A stretch of DNA of 37,874 nt. Source: an uncultured Lachnospiraceae bacterium (GTDB lineage: Bacteria; Bacillota; Clostridia; Lachnospirales; Lachnospiraceae). How positions within the stretch are numbered: the first letter of the stretch is position 1; every line of letters starts with the position of its first letter. The notes beneath the pieces were generated by a model that saw only the letters and a list, made by a program, of their open reading frames with translations, searched no databases and was not told the DNA's origin. Where the stretch lies: NCBI GenBank assembly GCA_947175035.1, contig CAMWLG010000001.1:90982-128855 (forward strand), given 5' to 3'. Shown one piece after another: positions 1 through 8,206 of this stretch. The position numbers and the translations under genes are program-made.

Positions 1-333
1 GAGAGCCGTTTCGTGGAGCTGATCTGGCAACGGGAGCCGATCGCTTCCGGCGAGCTGGTGACATTGTGTGAGAAGGAACTGAATTGGAAAAAATCCACTA
101 CATATACAGTGCTGCGGAGATTGTGCCAGAAAGGCATCCTTCAGAATGAGGACGCCATGGTAACTTCCCTGATGAAGAAGGAGGAGTACATGGCCCGGTG
201 CAGCGAACAGATGGTGGAAGAGACCTTCGAGGGGTCGCTGCCCCAGTTTGTGGCGGCGTTCATGAGCAGAAAGAAGCTGAGTCGGAAACAGATTCAAGAG
301 ATTCAGAAGCTTATTGACGATTATCAGGAATGA
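1..333 (+). CDS. BlaI/MecI/CopY-family repressor, 5' end cut by window
   Basis: The reading frame is open from base 1, so the true start lies outside the window; a GTG at 13 is internal and has no visible ribosome site. The visible 110 residues carry a winged helix-turn-helix (WKKSTTYTVLRRLCQKGIL) followed by a helical dimerisation tail ending IQKLIDDYQE. This is the architecture of penicillinase repressors, which bind promoter dyads as dimers and are removed by a partner membrane protease. Only about 10-15 N-terminal residues should be missing compared with the usual 120-130. The partner gene starts 29 bases downstream, so a BlaI/BlaR1-type pair is well supported. Whether the regulon has anything to do with beta-lactams cannot be told from here; no beta-lactamase is in the window. 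Confidence 0.9.
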   Translation, partial: ESRFVELIWQREPIASGELVTLCEKELNWKKSTTYTVLRRLCQKGILQNEDAMVTSLMKKEEYMARCSEQMVEETFEGSLPQFVAAFMSRKKLSRKQIQEIQKLIDDYQE

Positions 334-362
334 GGAAAGTATAGCGGGAAGGAGGTATAGAG

Positions 363-3215
363 ATGTTTTATATTCAGTTGTTGGTATTACAATTACAGAT
401 TGCGGCGGCAGTGCTTCTCGTACTGTTGGTTCGTTTGATCATAAGGAAGCTGCCCAAGGTATATTCCTATCTGTTGTGGCTTCTGGTGTTTGCGAGACTT
501 TTATTTCCTGTGGTGCCTGAGAGTGCTTTGGGCATCATGCCCTCCCGGACAGAAGGGGCTGCATGGGTGGAACAGGTTTGGGCGGAACAGGCTTTGCCGC
601 ACAAGGACGGCGGGGGAGAGGTCGGGAATTTTCAGCAGGCAGGGACATCCCCGGTGCAAAGTCTGCAGATTGCGGGTGGAAACGGAGCCGTCCAGAATCC
701 GGGCGGCCGTCCGAGCGGCGGACTGCCTCACATGAGTGATGGGGAAGCGCAGTATCCTTCTCATGGTGGAAACTCTTCCACAGGTGATCTGGATCCAAAG
801 CTGATGATGGCGGGCAGGGTGTTTCTGGCGGTCTGGGGACTGGGTGCTGCCGTGATTCTGGGTTACAACGGTTTCGCACTGTTGCGTGTTCGTAAGAAAC
901 TAAAGAGCGCCGCATGGTTTTCGGAGAATGTATATGTCTGTGACGGCATCGGCGTGCCCTTTGCGCTGGGGATGATCCGCCCCAGAATTTATATACCGCA
1001 GGGACTTTTGGACAAAGAGCGGGATTACATTATCTGTCATGAGAGAGTGCATATTCGCAGAAAAGATTATCTGGTCAAGAATCTTGCGTTTCTGCTGACT
1101 GCTCTTTACTGGTTCAATCCTTTTGTGTGGGTGGCGTTCTTTTTCCTGGAGCGCGATATGGAGATGTCCTGTGACGAGCGTGTGATCAGGCTGATGGGGA
1201 CGGAGATTAAGAGGCAGTATTCCCAGTCGCTTCTGAATTTTGCAGAAGGGAAGGGGAGTCTGGCGGTGACACCGCTGACTTTTGGAGAAAACAGTGTCAG
1301 ACAGCGTGTGAAAAATGTGCTTTCTTATGAAAACGCCAAGAAGTGGAGCATTATATTGGGTGTAGTGATTCTGGCGGTGTCAGGCATCGCCCTGTTCACC
1401 ACCCGGGCGGAACGCGCGGACGCCGCACCGCAGGAGGAACAGGAGGACGCCGCGCCTCAAGAGAACCGTGGGGATGCCGCGCCGCAGGAAGAAGCCTTCG
1501 TTGAGGATGATGATATATGGCAGGCGGATAGATGGCAGAGGGATTGGAAACTGATAGAGAGCAGGGAGGCTTTTGAACAACGATACGGGGAGCCGGGGGC
1601 ATATGATTTTGGTTATGAGAATACGGGCTATTACACAGGTGCCTATCAGGTGATTTTGCGGCATTTGATTTCGGGGACTGAGACGTCCGTTTATGAGCGT
1701 TATACGGATCCCGTGACCGCGGCGGTGGAGATTCTGCATCTGGGAACGGGAGAGGGGAAGGTGGATTATGATATGGTTCCCCTGACGGTGGAAGGATTTG
1801 AGATTCCCTGGCTGGAAGCTCTGAGCTTTGCGGGGGAAGGCAGCAGGGCGACCGTCACCTATACTTTTGCAGGCGATGGCTCTACCGTGGAGATTCCCAT
1901 GGAGCTGCTCGAGGGCAGTGCAGGAATCTGGGGGCCTGCGGACTGTGGTATGTCCAGAACCGTGTACCAGACCAGAGCGGCGAATTCCTCTGTCCAAGGG
2001 GAGGAGACGTTCTATATCCAGATCAGTCGGTATGGTATCTATTGTCTGGACAGATCGGGGCTTCGCTGTGTGTATCCCTATTATGTAACGTCGGATGTGG
2101 TTTGGACAGAGGCGGACGGGAAAATGTATTTTCCTTCCAGCACATCCTATCAGGACGGGGACTTGGATTATTGGGAGGATGTGATCTGCATTTTGGATCT
2201 GGAGACGGGAGAGTTTGACAAGGAGACGTATCCCATCACGGACGAGATGCGCAGCGTGATGTCGCCACTTCGTTGGATGAGCGTATACGGTGGGTTCCTG
2301 CAGTTGTATGGGGAGGATGGAAACGGTTCCCTGTATCTGCCGCTTATCAACACGGGCACAACGGATTTGAGCAGCGGCAACACCTGGAAAGGGAAGGCCA
2401 TGGATGTGTTGACCGAGGAGGAGCGCAATGCATACGGACGGGATGTGCGGAACTATCTGTTGGAGTATCCGGGACAGTTGGTGGAATTGTCCAACCGCAC
2501 GTTCACGGAGAACTATATCTATGTGGATCTGGACGGGGATGGCAGGACGGAGCGGGTGAGCCTGTCGGCAAATCCGGATGAGGAGGGTTATGAGTGGCCC
2601 TATGACACCTATGTGCTGCGGGCAGGCGACAGTGTCTTGAAGGGGTGGTACGAATGTATGAATAACAGTATCTGGGCGGTGAGTCTGGACGGCAAAGAGA
2701 TCGTACTTGTGCTGTACGGAAACGGCCCCAGCGGCGATCCCATGACTTTCCTGTACCGATATGAGCAGGGGACGCTTCGAGAGGCGGGCTCCTTTGCCGA
2801 TGACATCAGACAATGTACCATTGAGGACGGTGTGATCAACGGAAGCCAGAGGCAGGATGTGGTTCAGACCGACTGGGTGAAGGCGCAGTGGAGACTGGGA
2901 ACCAACGAGAGGCAGGAGAAGATGCTGGAATGGGTTCCTCAGGACACCTATGATTTTATGATGTTGAATGACATTAACTTGACAACGCGGCTCACGGTGC
3001 ATACCGCACCCGATATGGCGTCGGCCGCTTCCGTGATTCAGCCCCAGACCGTTCGGTTTGTGAAGACGGACGCTTCCTTCACATGGGTTTGTCTGGAGAC
3101 GGAGAGCGGAGAAACAGGATGGTTTGCCACGGAAGAGAGCGGACTGCAGATTCCGGAGGCGGAAGGAAAATCGGAGTCCAGGGAAGTATTTGAGAATCTG
3201 AACTTTGCGGGTTGA
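363..3215 (+). CDS. BlaR1/MecR1-like M56 membrane metallopeptidase with unusual C-terminal region
   Basis: This 950-residue protein starts at ATG 363 after a GGAGGT at 350-355. Residues 1-50 hold two hydrophobic segments, about 60-145 is a Gly/Pro/Gln-rich loop, 148-170 is a third membrane segment, and HERVH at 226-230 is the M56 zinc motif, with a downstream acidic segment (EMSCDERV) near 267-274. A last membrane segment lies near 328-346. The M56 part senses a signal and cleaves the partner repressor in known systems. After the membrane there are three copies of DAAPQE(E/N) at about 353-377, then some 570 extracytoplasmic residues with a calcium-loop-like DLDGDG at 722-727 and an SH3-like stretch near 870-940. 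I do not see the penicillin-binding sensor (SxxK/KTG) of true BlaR1, so the ligand is unknown. Confidence 0.85.
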   Translation: MFYIQLLVLQLQIAAAVLLVLLVRLIIRKLPKVYSYLLWLLVFARLLFPVVPESALGIMPSRTEGAAWVEQVWAEQALPHKDGGGEVGNFQQAGTSPVQSLQIAGGNGAVQNPGGRPSGGLPHMSDGEAQYPSHGGNSSTGDLDPKLMMAGRVFLAVWGLGAAVILGYNGFALLRVRKKLKSAAWFSENVYVCDGIGVPFALGMIRPRIYIPQGLLDKERDYIICHERVHIRRKDYLVKNLAFLLTALYWFNPFVWVAFFFLERDMEMSCDERVIRLMGTEIKRQYSQSLLNFAEGKGSLAVTPLTFGENSVRQRVKNVLSYENAKKWSIILGVVILAVSGIALFTTRAERADAAPQEEQEDAAPQENRGDAAPQEEAFVEDDDIWQADRWQRDWKLIESREAFEQRYGEPGAYDFGYENTGYYTGAYQVILRHLISGTETSVYERYTDPVTAAVEILHLGTGEGKVDYDMVPLTVEGFEIPWLEALSFAGEGSRATVTYTFAGDGSTVEIPMELLEGSAGIWGPADCGMSRTVYQTRAANSSVQGEETFYIQISRYGIYCLDRSGLRCVYPYYVTSDVVWTEADGKMYFPSSTSYQDGDLDYWEDVICILDLETGEFDKETYPITDEMRSVMSPLRWMSVYGGFLQLYGEDGNGSLYLPLINTGTTDLSSGNTWKGKAMDVLTEEERNAYGRDVRNYLLEYPGQLVELSNRTFTENYIYVDLDGDGRTERVSLSANPDEEGYEWPYDTYVLRAGDSVLKGWYECMNNSIWAVSLDGKEIVLVLYGNGPSGDPMTFLYRYEQGTLREAGSFADDIRQCTIEDGVINGSQRQDVVQTDWVKAQWRLGTNERQEKMLEWVPQDTYDFMMLNDINLTTRLTVHTAPDMASAASVIQPQTVRFVKTDASFTWVCLETESGETGWFATEESGLQIPEAEGKSESREVFENLNFAG

Positions 3216-3228
3216 GGAGGGTTATGAG

Positions 3229-3831
3229 ATGAGGAAAAAGATGAAGGGGTTATTGGTGATTTCTGCTATTCTTATTTTGATGGTTCTGGTTTGTGCCGGA
3301 TGTGGGAAGGCTTCAAAGACACTTTCCGAGGAGGAAATTGCCGCTTTCAACACGGAATTTTTTAACGGCGGAACTCACAATATGAACAATATGCTCTTGA
3401 GCAGTGAGTACGGGAAGCCGGAGGAGATTGATCTGTTTGAGCTGTTCTACGGCGGTATGGGTCAATGGGGTCAGGAGTCGGAGGAGGAACTGGCACTGCT
3501 GGCGGAGCTTGACAGCGATGCCGCTAATCTGGATGTGGTGAAGGTCACGTCGGGGGAGATGGACGCGTTTCTGCGGGAGAAGCTGGGAATCGGGCTTGCG
3601 GAGACGCAAAAGACCGGTCTGGACAGTTTTTATTATCTGGAGGACTATGACAGCTATTATCTGGTGACGGGGGACACCAACTTCAAATGGTGTAATGTCG
3701 TTTCAGGCACTTGGGAAGAGAAAGACCGGCTCACACTGGAATATGAGAAAGAGGATGAGGAAGGGCGGTGGCAGGTCACGCTGCGAAAGACGGACGAGGG
3801 GTATTTGTTCGTGTCGAACAGGAAAGCGTGA
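3229..3831 (+). CDS. Putative lipoprotein of unknown function
   Basis: I chose ATG 3229 because GAGGAGG at 3214-3220 sits 8 bases upstream; a longer frame back to TTG 3205 would overlap the previous gene and lacks a ribosome site. The 200-residue product begins MRKKMKG, then a hydrophobic stretch and a CAGC lipobox, so it is probably exported and lipid-anchored. The mature part is acidic and Tyr/Glu-rich, with no domain I recognise. It starts 13 bases after the BlaR1-like gene stops, so it is probably co-transcribed and could be an accessory of that sensor, but that is inference. Its stop lies 11 bases from the stop of the convergent exporter gene. Confidence 0.75.
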   Translation: MRKKMKGLLVISAILILMVLVCAGCGKASKTLSEEEIAAFNTEFFNGGTHNMNNMLLSSEYGKPEEIDLFELFYGGMGQWGQESEEELALLAELDSDAANLDVVKVTSGEMDAFLREKLGIGLAETQKTGLDSFYYLEDYDSYYLVTGDTNFKWCNVVSGTWEEKDRLTLEYEKEDEEGRWQVTLRKTDEGYLFVSNRKA

Positions 3832-3842
3832 TTGCCAAAGCA

Positions 3843-4673
3843 TCATGGTATCGTGGCAGCTATGGCAATTTTCGATATCACCGGCCAAAATTTTAATAGC
3901 AGCATGGCGGCGCCAAGTGTGGTAAGCACTGCGCCTGTCACAAGGCCAACCGTGCGGTTGTTGACACGGTTGGCAAATTGTGCGGAAACAAGAGATGCTG
4001 TAGTCGCAACAACAATACAGATCAGCAGGACATCCCAGCGTTCCGCAATGATTGCCGGGTGGATAAGGATATGGCTGACTGATGCAATCAGTGCTGTAAA
4101 AGTCATGATAAAAGTGCTTGTTCCCACAGCGGTTTTCAGTTCCATGCCCAGAAATGCGGTAAAAACCACAAGCATCATCATACCGCCGCCCGTTCCGACA
4201 AAACCTGTGCCGAATCCAATGGTCAGGCCGAAAAAGAGGGATATGGCCACGCCTTTCCGGTCAAGTTTCTCTCCCTTACCCGCTGTATTTTCCCGAGATG
4301 TGTCCGGTTTTATCAGAAAACGGATGCCGATGAAAAATGTTAAAAACAGAGTAAAACTTCCTAATACTACATTCCCCGCAAGCCATGCCACATAACTGCC
4401 CACGGTACTCATCGTGAGAATGCATGTCAACATAATCCAGCCGCGTTTCAGGTCAATGTTTTTGTGCTTTCCATAGGTAATTGTGGTCACTGCCGATCCA
4501 AGAATATCTGATGCAAGAGCAATGGCAGTAGCCTGATAAGCGCCGGTTTCTCCGCTGAAGCTCGGGCAAAGCACAATCAGTATTGGCACCATTACGGTTG
4601 CCGCCGACAGTCCCGCAAGACCTGTGCCGATTCCTGCCCCCAGTGCCGCAATCACATACCATAGGTATTCCAT
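3843..4673 (-). CDS. TauE/SafE (DUF81) family membrane transporter
   Basis: The 276-residue protein is almost entirely hydrophobic, with about eight membrane segments arranged as two similar halves. Glycine-rich turns such as GAGIGTGLAG near residue 14 and GFGTGFVGTGGGMMM near 158 match the family, which includes export proteins for sulfite, sulfoacetate and related organic anions. The start ATG (complement of 4671-4673) has GGAGGG about 8 bases upstream on the minus strand (4684-4689), and a promoter fits at 4736-4764. The gene stands alone and divergent from the acetyltransferase. The actual substrate cannot be inferred because no sulfur-metabolism gene is adjacent. Confidence 0.88.
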   Translation of the reverse strand: MEYLWYVIAALGAGIGTGLAGLSAATVMVPILIVLCPSFSGETGAYQATAIALASDILGSAVTTITYGKHKNIDLKRGWIMLTCILTMSTVGSYVAWLAGNVVLGSFTLFLTFFIGIRFLIKPDTSRENTAGKGEKLDRKGVAISLFFGLTIGFGTGFVGTGGGMMMLVVFTAFLGMELKTAVGTSTFIMTFTALIASVSHILIHPAIIAERWDVLLICIVVATTASLVSAQFANRVNNRTVGLVTGAVLTTLGAAMLLLKFWPVISKIAIAATIP

Positions 4674-4735
4674 AGACTTTTTCCCTCCATTTAATCTATG
4701 ACCATCCGGCCGTTTCCTGCCTAAAATATGGTCAT

Positions 4736-4764
4736 ATTATACTATACAACCGACCGGATCACAA
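4736..4764 (-). promoter_or_regulatory. Sigma-A promoter for the TauE-like exporter
   Basis: Read on the minus strand, TTGTGA (4764-4759) and TATAAT (4741-4736) are separated by exactly 17 bases. A perfect palindrome, AATATG-GT-CATATT, lies at 4725-4738 over the end of the -10 box and the likely start site, and could be a small operator. Confidence 0.5.
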
Positions 4765-4776
4765 TGAGATACTATA

Positions 4777-4805
4777 TGGAAATCTGTAAAGAATTGAGAT
4801 ATAAT
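4777..4805 (+). promoter_or_regulatory. Probable promoter of the O-acetyltransferase gene
   Basis: TGGAAA at 4777-4782 is followed after 17 bases by a perfect TATAAT at 4800-4805, about 50 bases ahead of the gene start. The -35 box matches four of six consensus bases, so the assignment rests mainly on the -10 box and spacing. Confidence 0.45.
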
Positions 4806-4859
4806 TTCAATGTCGGGTGTGACCGTCAAAGCAAGATGATTAGGAAAGGGGTATAGACG

Positions 4860-5459
4860 ATGACTGAAAAGGAAAAAATGCTGGCAGGACAGCTTTATGA
4901 TCCGTCAGATCCTGAGCTGGAGCAATTGCGCCTGAAAGCCCGTAAACTGGCAAGACGCTATAATTTGACCGATGAGGACGAAAATGAAAAGCAGTATGAA
5001 ATCCTCAAGGAATTACTTCCCAATACTTGGGAAATGCCCAGGCTGCAGGCGCCGGTCTACTTTGATTACGGCTGCAATACCTACTTTGGAAAATGCTGTG
5101 AGGTCAATTTTCACCTGACCTGTCTGGATGTCTGTCCCGTCCATATTGGAGATAATGTGCTGATTGGTCCCAATGTCACCATTGCCACGCCTCTGCATCC
5201 GTTGCTCCCCGAAGAGCGGAACTGTAGGATGCGTGAAGATGGCAGCATGTATAATCTTGAATATGCGAAGCCTGTCGTGATTGAAAATGATTGCTGGTTA
5301 GCCGCTAACGTGGTTGTCTGCGGAGGCGTGACAATCGGCGAAGGTTCCGTGATTGGAGCCGGCAGTGTCGTGACAAGGAATATACCGCCACATAGTCTTG
5401 CCGTAGGTAATCCGTGCAGGGTCATCAGAGAGATCACGGAAAAAGACCGAATGGAATGA
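4860..5459 (+). CDS. Maltose/galactoside-type sugar O-acetyltransferase
   Basis: The 199-residue protein has the helical N-terminal Mac segment (MTEKEKMLAGQLYDPSDPEL) and a C-terminal left-handed beta-helix with hexapeptide repeats, for example VHIGDNVLIGPNVTI, VVVCGGVTIGEGSVIGAGSVV and the closing NPCRVIRE. His113 in ATPLHPL matches the catalytic histidine of Maa/LacA enzymes. The family transfers acetyl from acetyl-CoA to a sugar hydroxyl in the cytoplasm as a trimer. Length is typical (180-200). The start ATG 4860 follows AGGAAAGGGG at about 4841-4850. The true acceptor sugar is not predictable. A 26-base piece of this gene (5262-5287) reappears with one change at 8098-8123. Confidence 0.93.
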   Translation: MTEKEKMLAGQLYDPSDPELEQLRLKARKLARRYNLTDEDENEKQYEILKELLPNTWEMPRLQAPVYFDYGCNTYFGKCCEVNFHLTCLDVCPVHIGDNVLIGPNVTIATPLHPLLPEERNCRMREDGSMYNLEYAKPVVIENDCWLAANVVVCGGVTIGEGSVIGAGSVVTRNIPPHSLAVGNPCRVIREITEKDRME

Positions 5460-5467
5460 AATGGAGT

Positions 5468-6406
5468 TTATATTTCTATCTCCCAACCTGCTACTTCGCA
5501 TCCTTTTTGCAAATCACGTGATGTAATGACAAGTGATTTTTCCACAAAAACATTTTGGATACATTCTGACGGGAATGTATGCTGGAAAAGAATTGTATCC
5601 TCACAGATAGAATATATCCAAATTGATTTGTTATCAAATAAATACAGCCTTTTTTCATCTTCTGATAAGCAAAAGTTCATATCACTATAAGGGGAATTGT
5701 GGATTTCTTCCGGAAAGGGGAGAACTTTTTCCAGCCTTGGTTTGGGCGCAAATGAATATATCAATATTTTATAATCATTCACACCTGTTGCGGTCGAAGA
5801 ATAGTTGACACAAAGAATATATACTCTGCCGGATTTCCCTCTAACGCATTTTGTGTATTTTTCTGTATCTGCTATTTTGTTGAGTTTGTTGTCCTTCAAG
5901 GAATATTCAAGAATGCTATCATAATTGAATATTAAAAAGGTATTTGATTCTGTCCTAAAGATTCCGCAACAGCCATCGATTTTCTTCCTGTGGGTGCGTT
6001 GGGGCTGGAGTTCAAGCACGGACAGAGAGGGAGCATTCCAATTTGCTAACAAAAACACACCGGTTCCGTCAGAAGCCACATAATCTGTACAGCGGGGAAT
6101 TTTTTCTTTATATGCTTCAGCAACCGTCAAATCACTTCTGTGCAGTTTCAAGATCCTCTTGGATAAAAATGCGTAAATATATTCTTTGTCGCAATAAATA
6201 CAGCGGGCACAGTCCTTAGTCGGTACATTAGCCAGTTCTTCTCCTGTGGCAATAGACAGTTTTCTAAACCTCATACTGGAGTATGTAGAACGGAAACCGT
6301 CTGAAACATAAAAAACAGATGCATCAAAAGGATCTGTTTGAGGCAGCATTATGCCGCCGCTAATACTATTTTTCATTTGAATAGTCCATATTTGATTCAT
6401 ATTCAT
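5468..6406 (-). CDS. Orphan protein, possible beta-propeller
   Basis: I do not recognise this 312-residue protein. It has no signal peptide or membrane segment and is rich in short strands separated by turns. Blade-like units recur: a strand ending in Y or F, then a Lys/Asp/Ser turn (for example ILKLHRSDL, SILEYSLKDNK, KRLYLFDNKSIWIYSI). This looks like a WD40/PQQ-type propeller, though no canonical WD or DxDG motif is clear. The start (complement of 6404-6406) is supported by AGGAG on the minus strand about 8 bases upstream. It is AT-rich relative to the flanking housekeeping genes and stands alone, convergent with the acetyltransferase (8 bases between stops) and divergent from the FAD oxidoreductase. 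Confidence 0.7.
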   Translation of the reverse strand: MNMNQIWTIQMKNSISGGIMLPQTDPFDASVFYVSDGFRSTYSSMRFRKLSIATGEELANVPTKDCARCIYCDKEYIYAFLSKRILKLHRSDLTVAEAYKEKIPRCTDYVASDGTGVFLLANWNAPSLSVLELQPQRTHRKKIDGCCGIFRTESNTFLIFNYDSILEYSLKDNKLNKIADTEKYTKCVRGKSGRVYILCVNYSSTATGVNDYKILIYSFAPKPRLEKVLPFPEEIHNSPYSDMNFCLSEDEKRLYLFDNKSIWIYSICEDTILFQHTFPSECIQNVFVEKSLVITSRDLQKGCEVAGWEIEI

Positions 6407-6518
6407 TGGTTCGTTCTCCTTTTGGGGCTGTTCCTGCTGCTCTCGTAAATGATATTCACTGCATACAATTTATCATATTTTCCCGCAAAACACTACTAAA
6501 ACTTATGGTAAGTTAAAA

Positions 6519-6547
6519 ATGACATCTAAAGGTTTATGTGATAAAAT
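6519..6547 (+). promoter_or_regulatory. Extended -10 promoter of the FAD oxidoreductase gene
   Basis: ATGACA at 6519-6524 is followed after 17 bases by TAAAAT at 6542-6547, which is preceded by the extended TGn element (TGA at 6539-6541). It lies about 54 bases ahead of the chosen start. Confidence 0.55.
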
Positions 6548-6600
6548 ATTCATGGATGATAAAGAGGAAAAATCCTATCATTTTTTATGAGAGGAACGAA

Positions 6601-8094
6601 ATGATGAATAAAAAAATTGCAATTGTAGGGGCGGGGATTTCCGGACTGAGTGCGGGAATATATGCCTTACAAGCCGGATATTCCGTGACAATATATGAAA
6701 AAAATAAAATGGCTGGTGGTGAGTGCACAGGGTGGAATCGACATGGCTTTCATATTGACAACTGCATTCATTTCCTATTGGGGTGTAATGATTCGGATCA
6801 AATAAATGAAATATGGAAGAACCTCGGTGTATTGTCCGATGATGTTCAGCTATATCGGGAACCATATTTTTATTGCATGGAGAAGGACGGAATAACTCTT
6901 CATTTATGGAGAGATTTGGAAAGAACCAGAAAAGAATTTCTTGAAATTGCTCCTGAGGATCAAAGAGAGCTAAATCTTTTCTTTGATTGCGTTAAAAATT
7001 GTGAGTGTATCAAGCCGCCATGTGATATTTCACCTGCACATATGAATCTGTTTCAGTTCATGAAAATGGGGATGAGTATGAAACAGGCTGCTAAAGCAAA
7101 TGCCGAATATGGAAAGCAGACGATGCAGGAATTCGTGAATAGATTTCAAAATCCATATGTGAGAGGAATGTTCGGTAATTATTTTAATAGTAACTTTATT
7201 GCAATTACGTTTGTTACTTCGTATGCTTTTTATACCAGTAATTCTGTTGCTATTCCTATGGGTGGTTCGGTCGGGATGATTCAGAGAATGTGCAAGCGAT
7301 TTGAGGAACTCGGGGGAACACTGAATTTAGGGGTGCAGATTGATAAGATTCACATAAAAAATAATAGAATTATCAGCATAGAGGCTGATGGGCAAATAGA
7401 GAAGGATGCAGATGATTATATTTGGTGTGCGGACCCAAGAGATTTGTTTTATCAATTGATTGATGTGAAGTACATCGATAAAAACTTAAAATATATGTAT
7501 GATCATCAGGATGGATATGTGGCAAGCACAGGTTATCAGGCAGCGTTTGGCATTGCTTCAGATGAAGAGCTTGAATTGCCGGAAGGCTCCGTTATTTTTC
7601 CATGTGAGCCTTATACAGTTGCGAATGAGAATCATGACTTTTGCGGAATGCGTGTCTATGATTATGATGCGTCTTTGTTTCCAAAAGAAAAAAGAGTAAT
7701 TCAATGTAATGTTTTGCAAAATGCTGTGAATTATGAGTACTGGGAGAAACTAAGAAGTGATAAGAAGACATACGATGCAGAAAAGGAAAGAGTAGCCTAT
7801 TGTTTAATGGAAAGATTAGAGCAACAGTATCCTGTCTTAAAAGGGAAACTGGTATTGCTTAACACATATTCTCCGGTTACGTTTACGAGCTGGTGTAGGG
7901 CATACAAAGGAGGGTATATGAGTTTTAATGCTCTGAAAGGGTATAAGAGTAAGTATGTGAAAAGCACAGTAAAGGGGATAGACAATCTGTTCCTTGGAAG
8001 TCAATGGGTGCAGAATAGTGGTGGTTTGCCAATCGCTGCTGCAAGTGGTAAATTTGCAGTTCAGCAGCTATGCAAAAGAGAGCAGCAATCTTAA
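6601..8094 (+). CDS. CrtI/phytoene desaturase-like FAD-dependent oxidoreductase
   Basis: I start at ATG 6601 (a second ATG follows at 6604) because AGAGG lies just upstream at about 6590-6594 and the dinucleotide fold begins immediately; an in-frame GTG at 6538 overlaps the promoter. The 497-residue protein opens with KKIAIVGAGISGLSAG, a GxGxxG FAD motif at residues 10-15, then an acidic end of strand 2 (YEKN) and AGGECTGW, typical of amine oxidase/CrtI folds. A second dinucleotide segment with GGSVGMIQRM and the C-terminal FLGSQWVQNSGGLPIAAASG flavin-closing motif are present. Family members desaturate or isomerise isoprenoids and other lipids; no carotenoid synthesis gene is nearby, so the substrate is unknown. 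Codon use is AT-rich. Confidence 0.85.
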   Translation: MMNKKIAIVGAGISGLSAGIYALQAGYSVTIYEKNKMAGGECTGWNRHGFHIDNCIHFLLGCNDSDQINEIWKNLGVLSDDVQLYREPYFYCMEKDGITLHLWRDLERTRKEFLEIAPEDQRELNLFFDCVKNCECIKPPCDISPAHMNLFQFMKMGMSMKQAAKANAEYGKQTMQEFVNRFQNPYVRGMFGNYFNSNFIAITFVTSYAFYTSNSVAIPMGGSVGMIQRMCKRFEELGGTLNLGVQIDKIHIKNNRIISIEADGQIEKDADDYIWCADPRDLFYQLIDVKYIDKNLKYMYDHQDGYVASTGYQAAFGIASDEELELPEGSVIFPCEPYTVANENHDFCGMRVYDYDASLFPKEKRVIQCNVLQNAVNYEYWEKLRSDKKTYDAEKERVAYCLMERLEQQYPVLKGKLVLLNTYSPVTFTSWCRAYKGGYMSFNALKGYKSKYVKSTVKGIDNLFLGSQWVQNSGGLPIAAASGKFAVQQLCKREQQS

Positions 8095-8097
8095 AAT

Positions 8098-8123
8098 TAT
8101 GCGAAGCCTGTTGTGATTGAAAA
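8098..8123 (+). repeat. 26-base fragment duplicated from an O-acetyltransferase gene
   Basis: These 26 bases match 5262-5287 inside the acetyltransferase gene with one C/T difference. The matching part of the gene encodes YAKPVVIEN. The copy sits four bases after the stop of the FAD oxidoreductase and ends ten bases before the -35 box of the nitroreductase promoter, and the match does not continue on either side. Confidence 0.85.
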
Positions 8124-8132
8124 ATATATGGT

Positions 8133-8161
8133 TTGACAGAGAATCATTTTTAACATATAAT
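8133..8161 (+). promoter_or_regulatory. Consensus promoter of the nitroreductase-Rrf2-DegV operon
   Basis: TTGACA at 8133-8138 and TATAAT at 8156-8161 are both perfect consensus boxes with a 17-base spacer. The operator at 8163-8189 covers the predicted start site, so a strong promoter held down by a repressor is likely. Confidence 0.85.
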
Positions 8162-8162
8162 G

Positions 8163-8189
8163 TACTTGTATTAGATACTAATACAAGTA
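8163..8189 (+). promoter_or_regulatory. Perfect 12-3-12 operator palindrome, likely Rrf2 site
   Basis: TACTTGTATTAG (8163-8174) and its exact reverse complement CTAATACAAGTA (8178-8189) flank the three bases ATA. The site starts one base after the -10 box, which suits blocking of transcription start. The operon encodes an Rrf2-family regulator two cistrons down, and members of that family often repress their own operon from such dyads. Confidence 0.8.
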
Positions 8190-8206
8190 TAAAAGGAGTT
8201 ATACCT

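Noticed and set aside
1380..3002. Long open frame of 540 codons on the minus strand
   Set aside because: It is antisense to the BlaR1-like gene, has no ribosome site and reads as a His/Pro/Arg-rich shadow; the plus-strand frame has clear motifs.
3832..4395. Plus-strand frame of 187 codons
   Set aside because: It is the antisense shadow of the TauE-like gene, which has a promoter, ribosome site and membrane segments.
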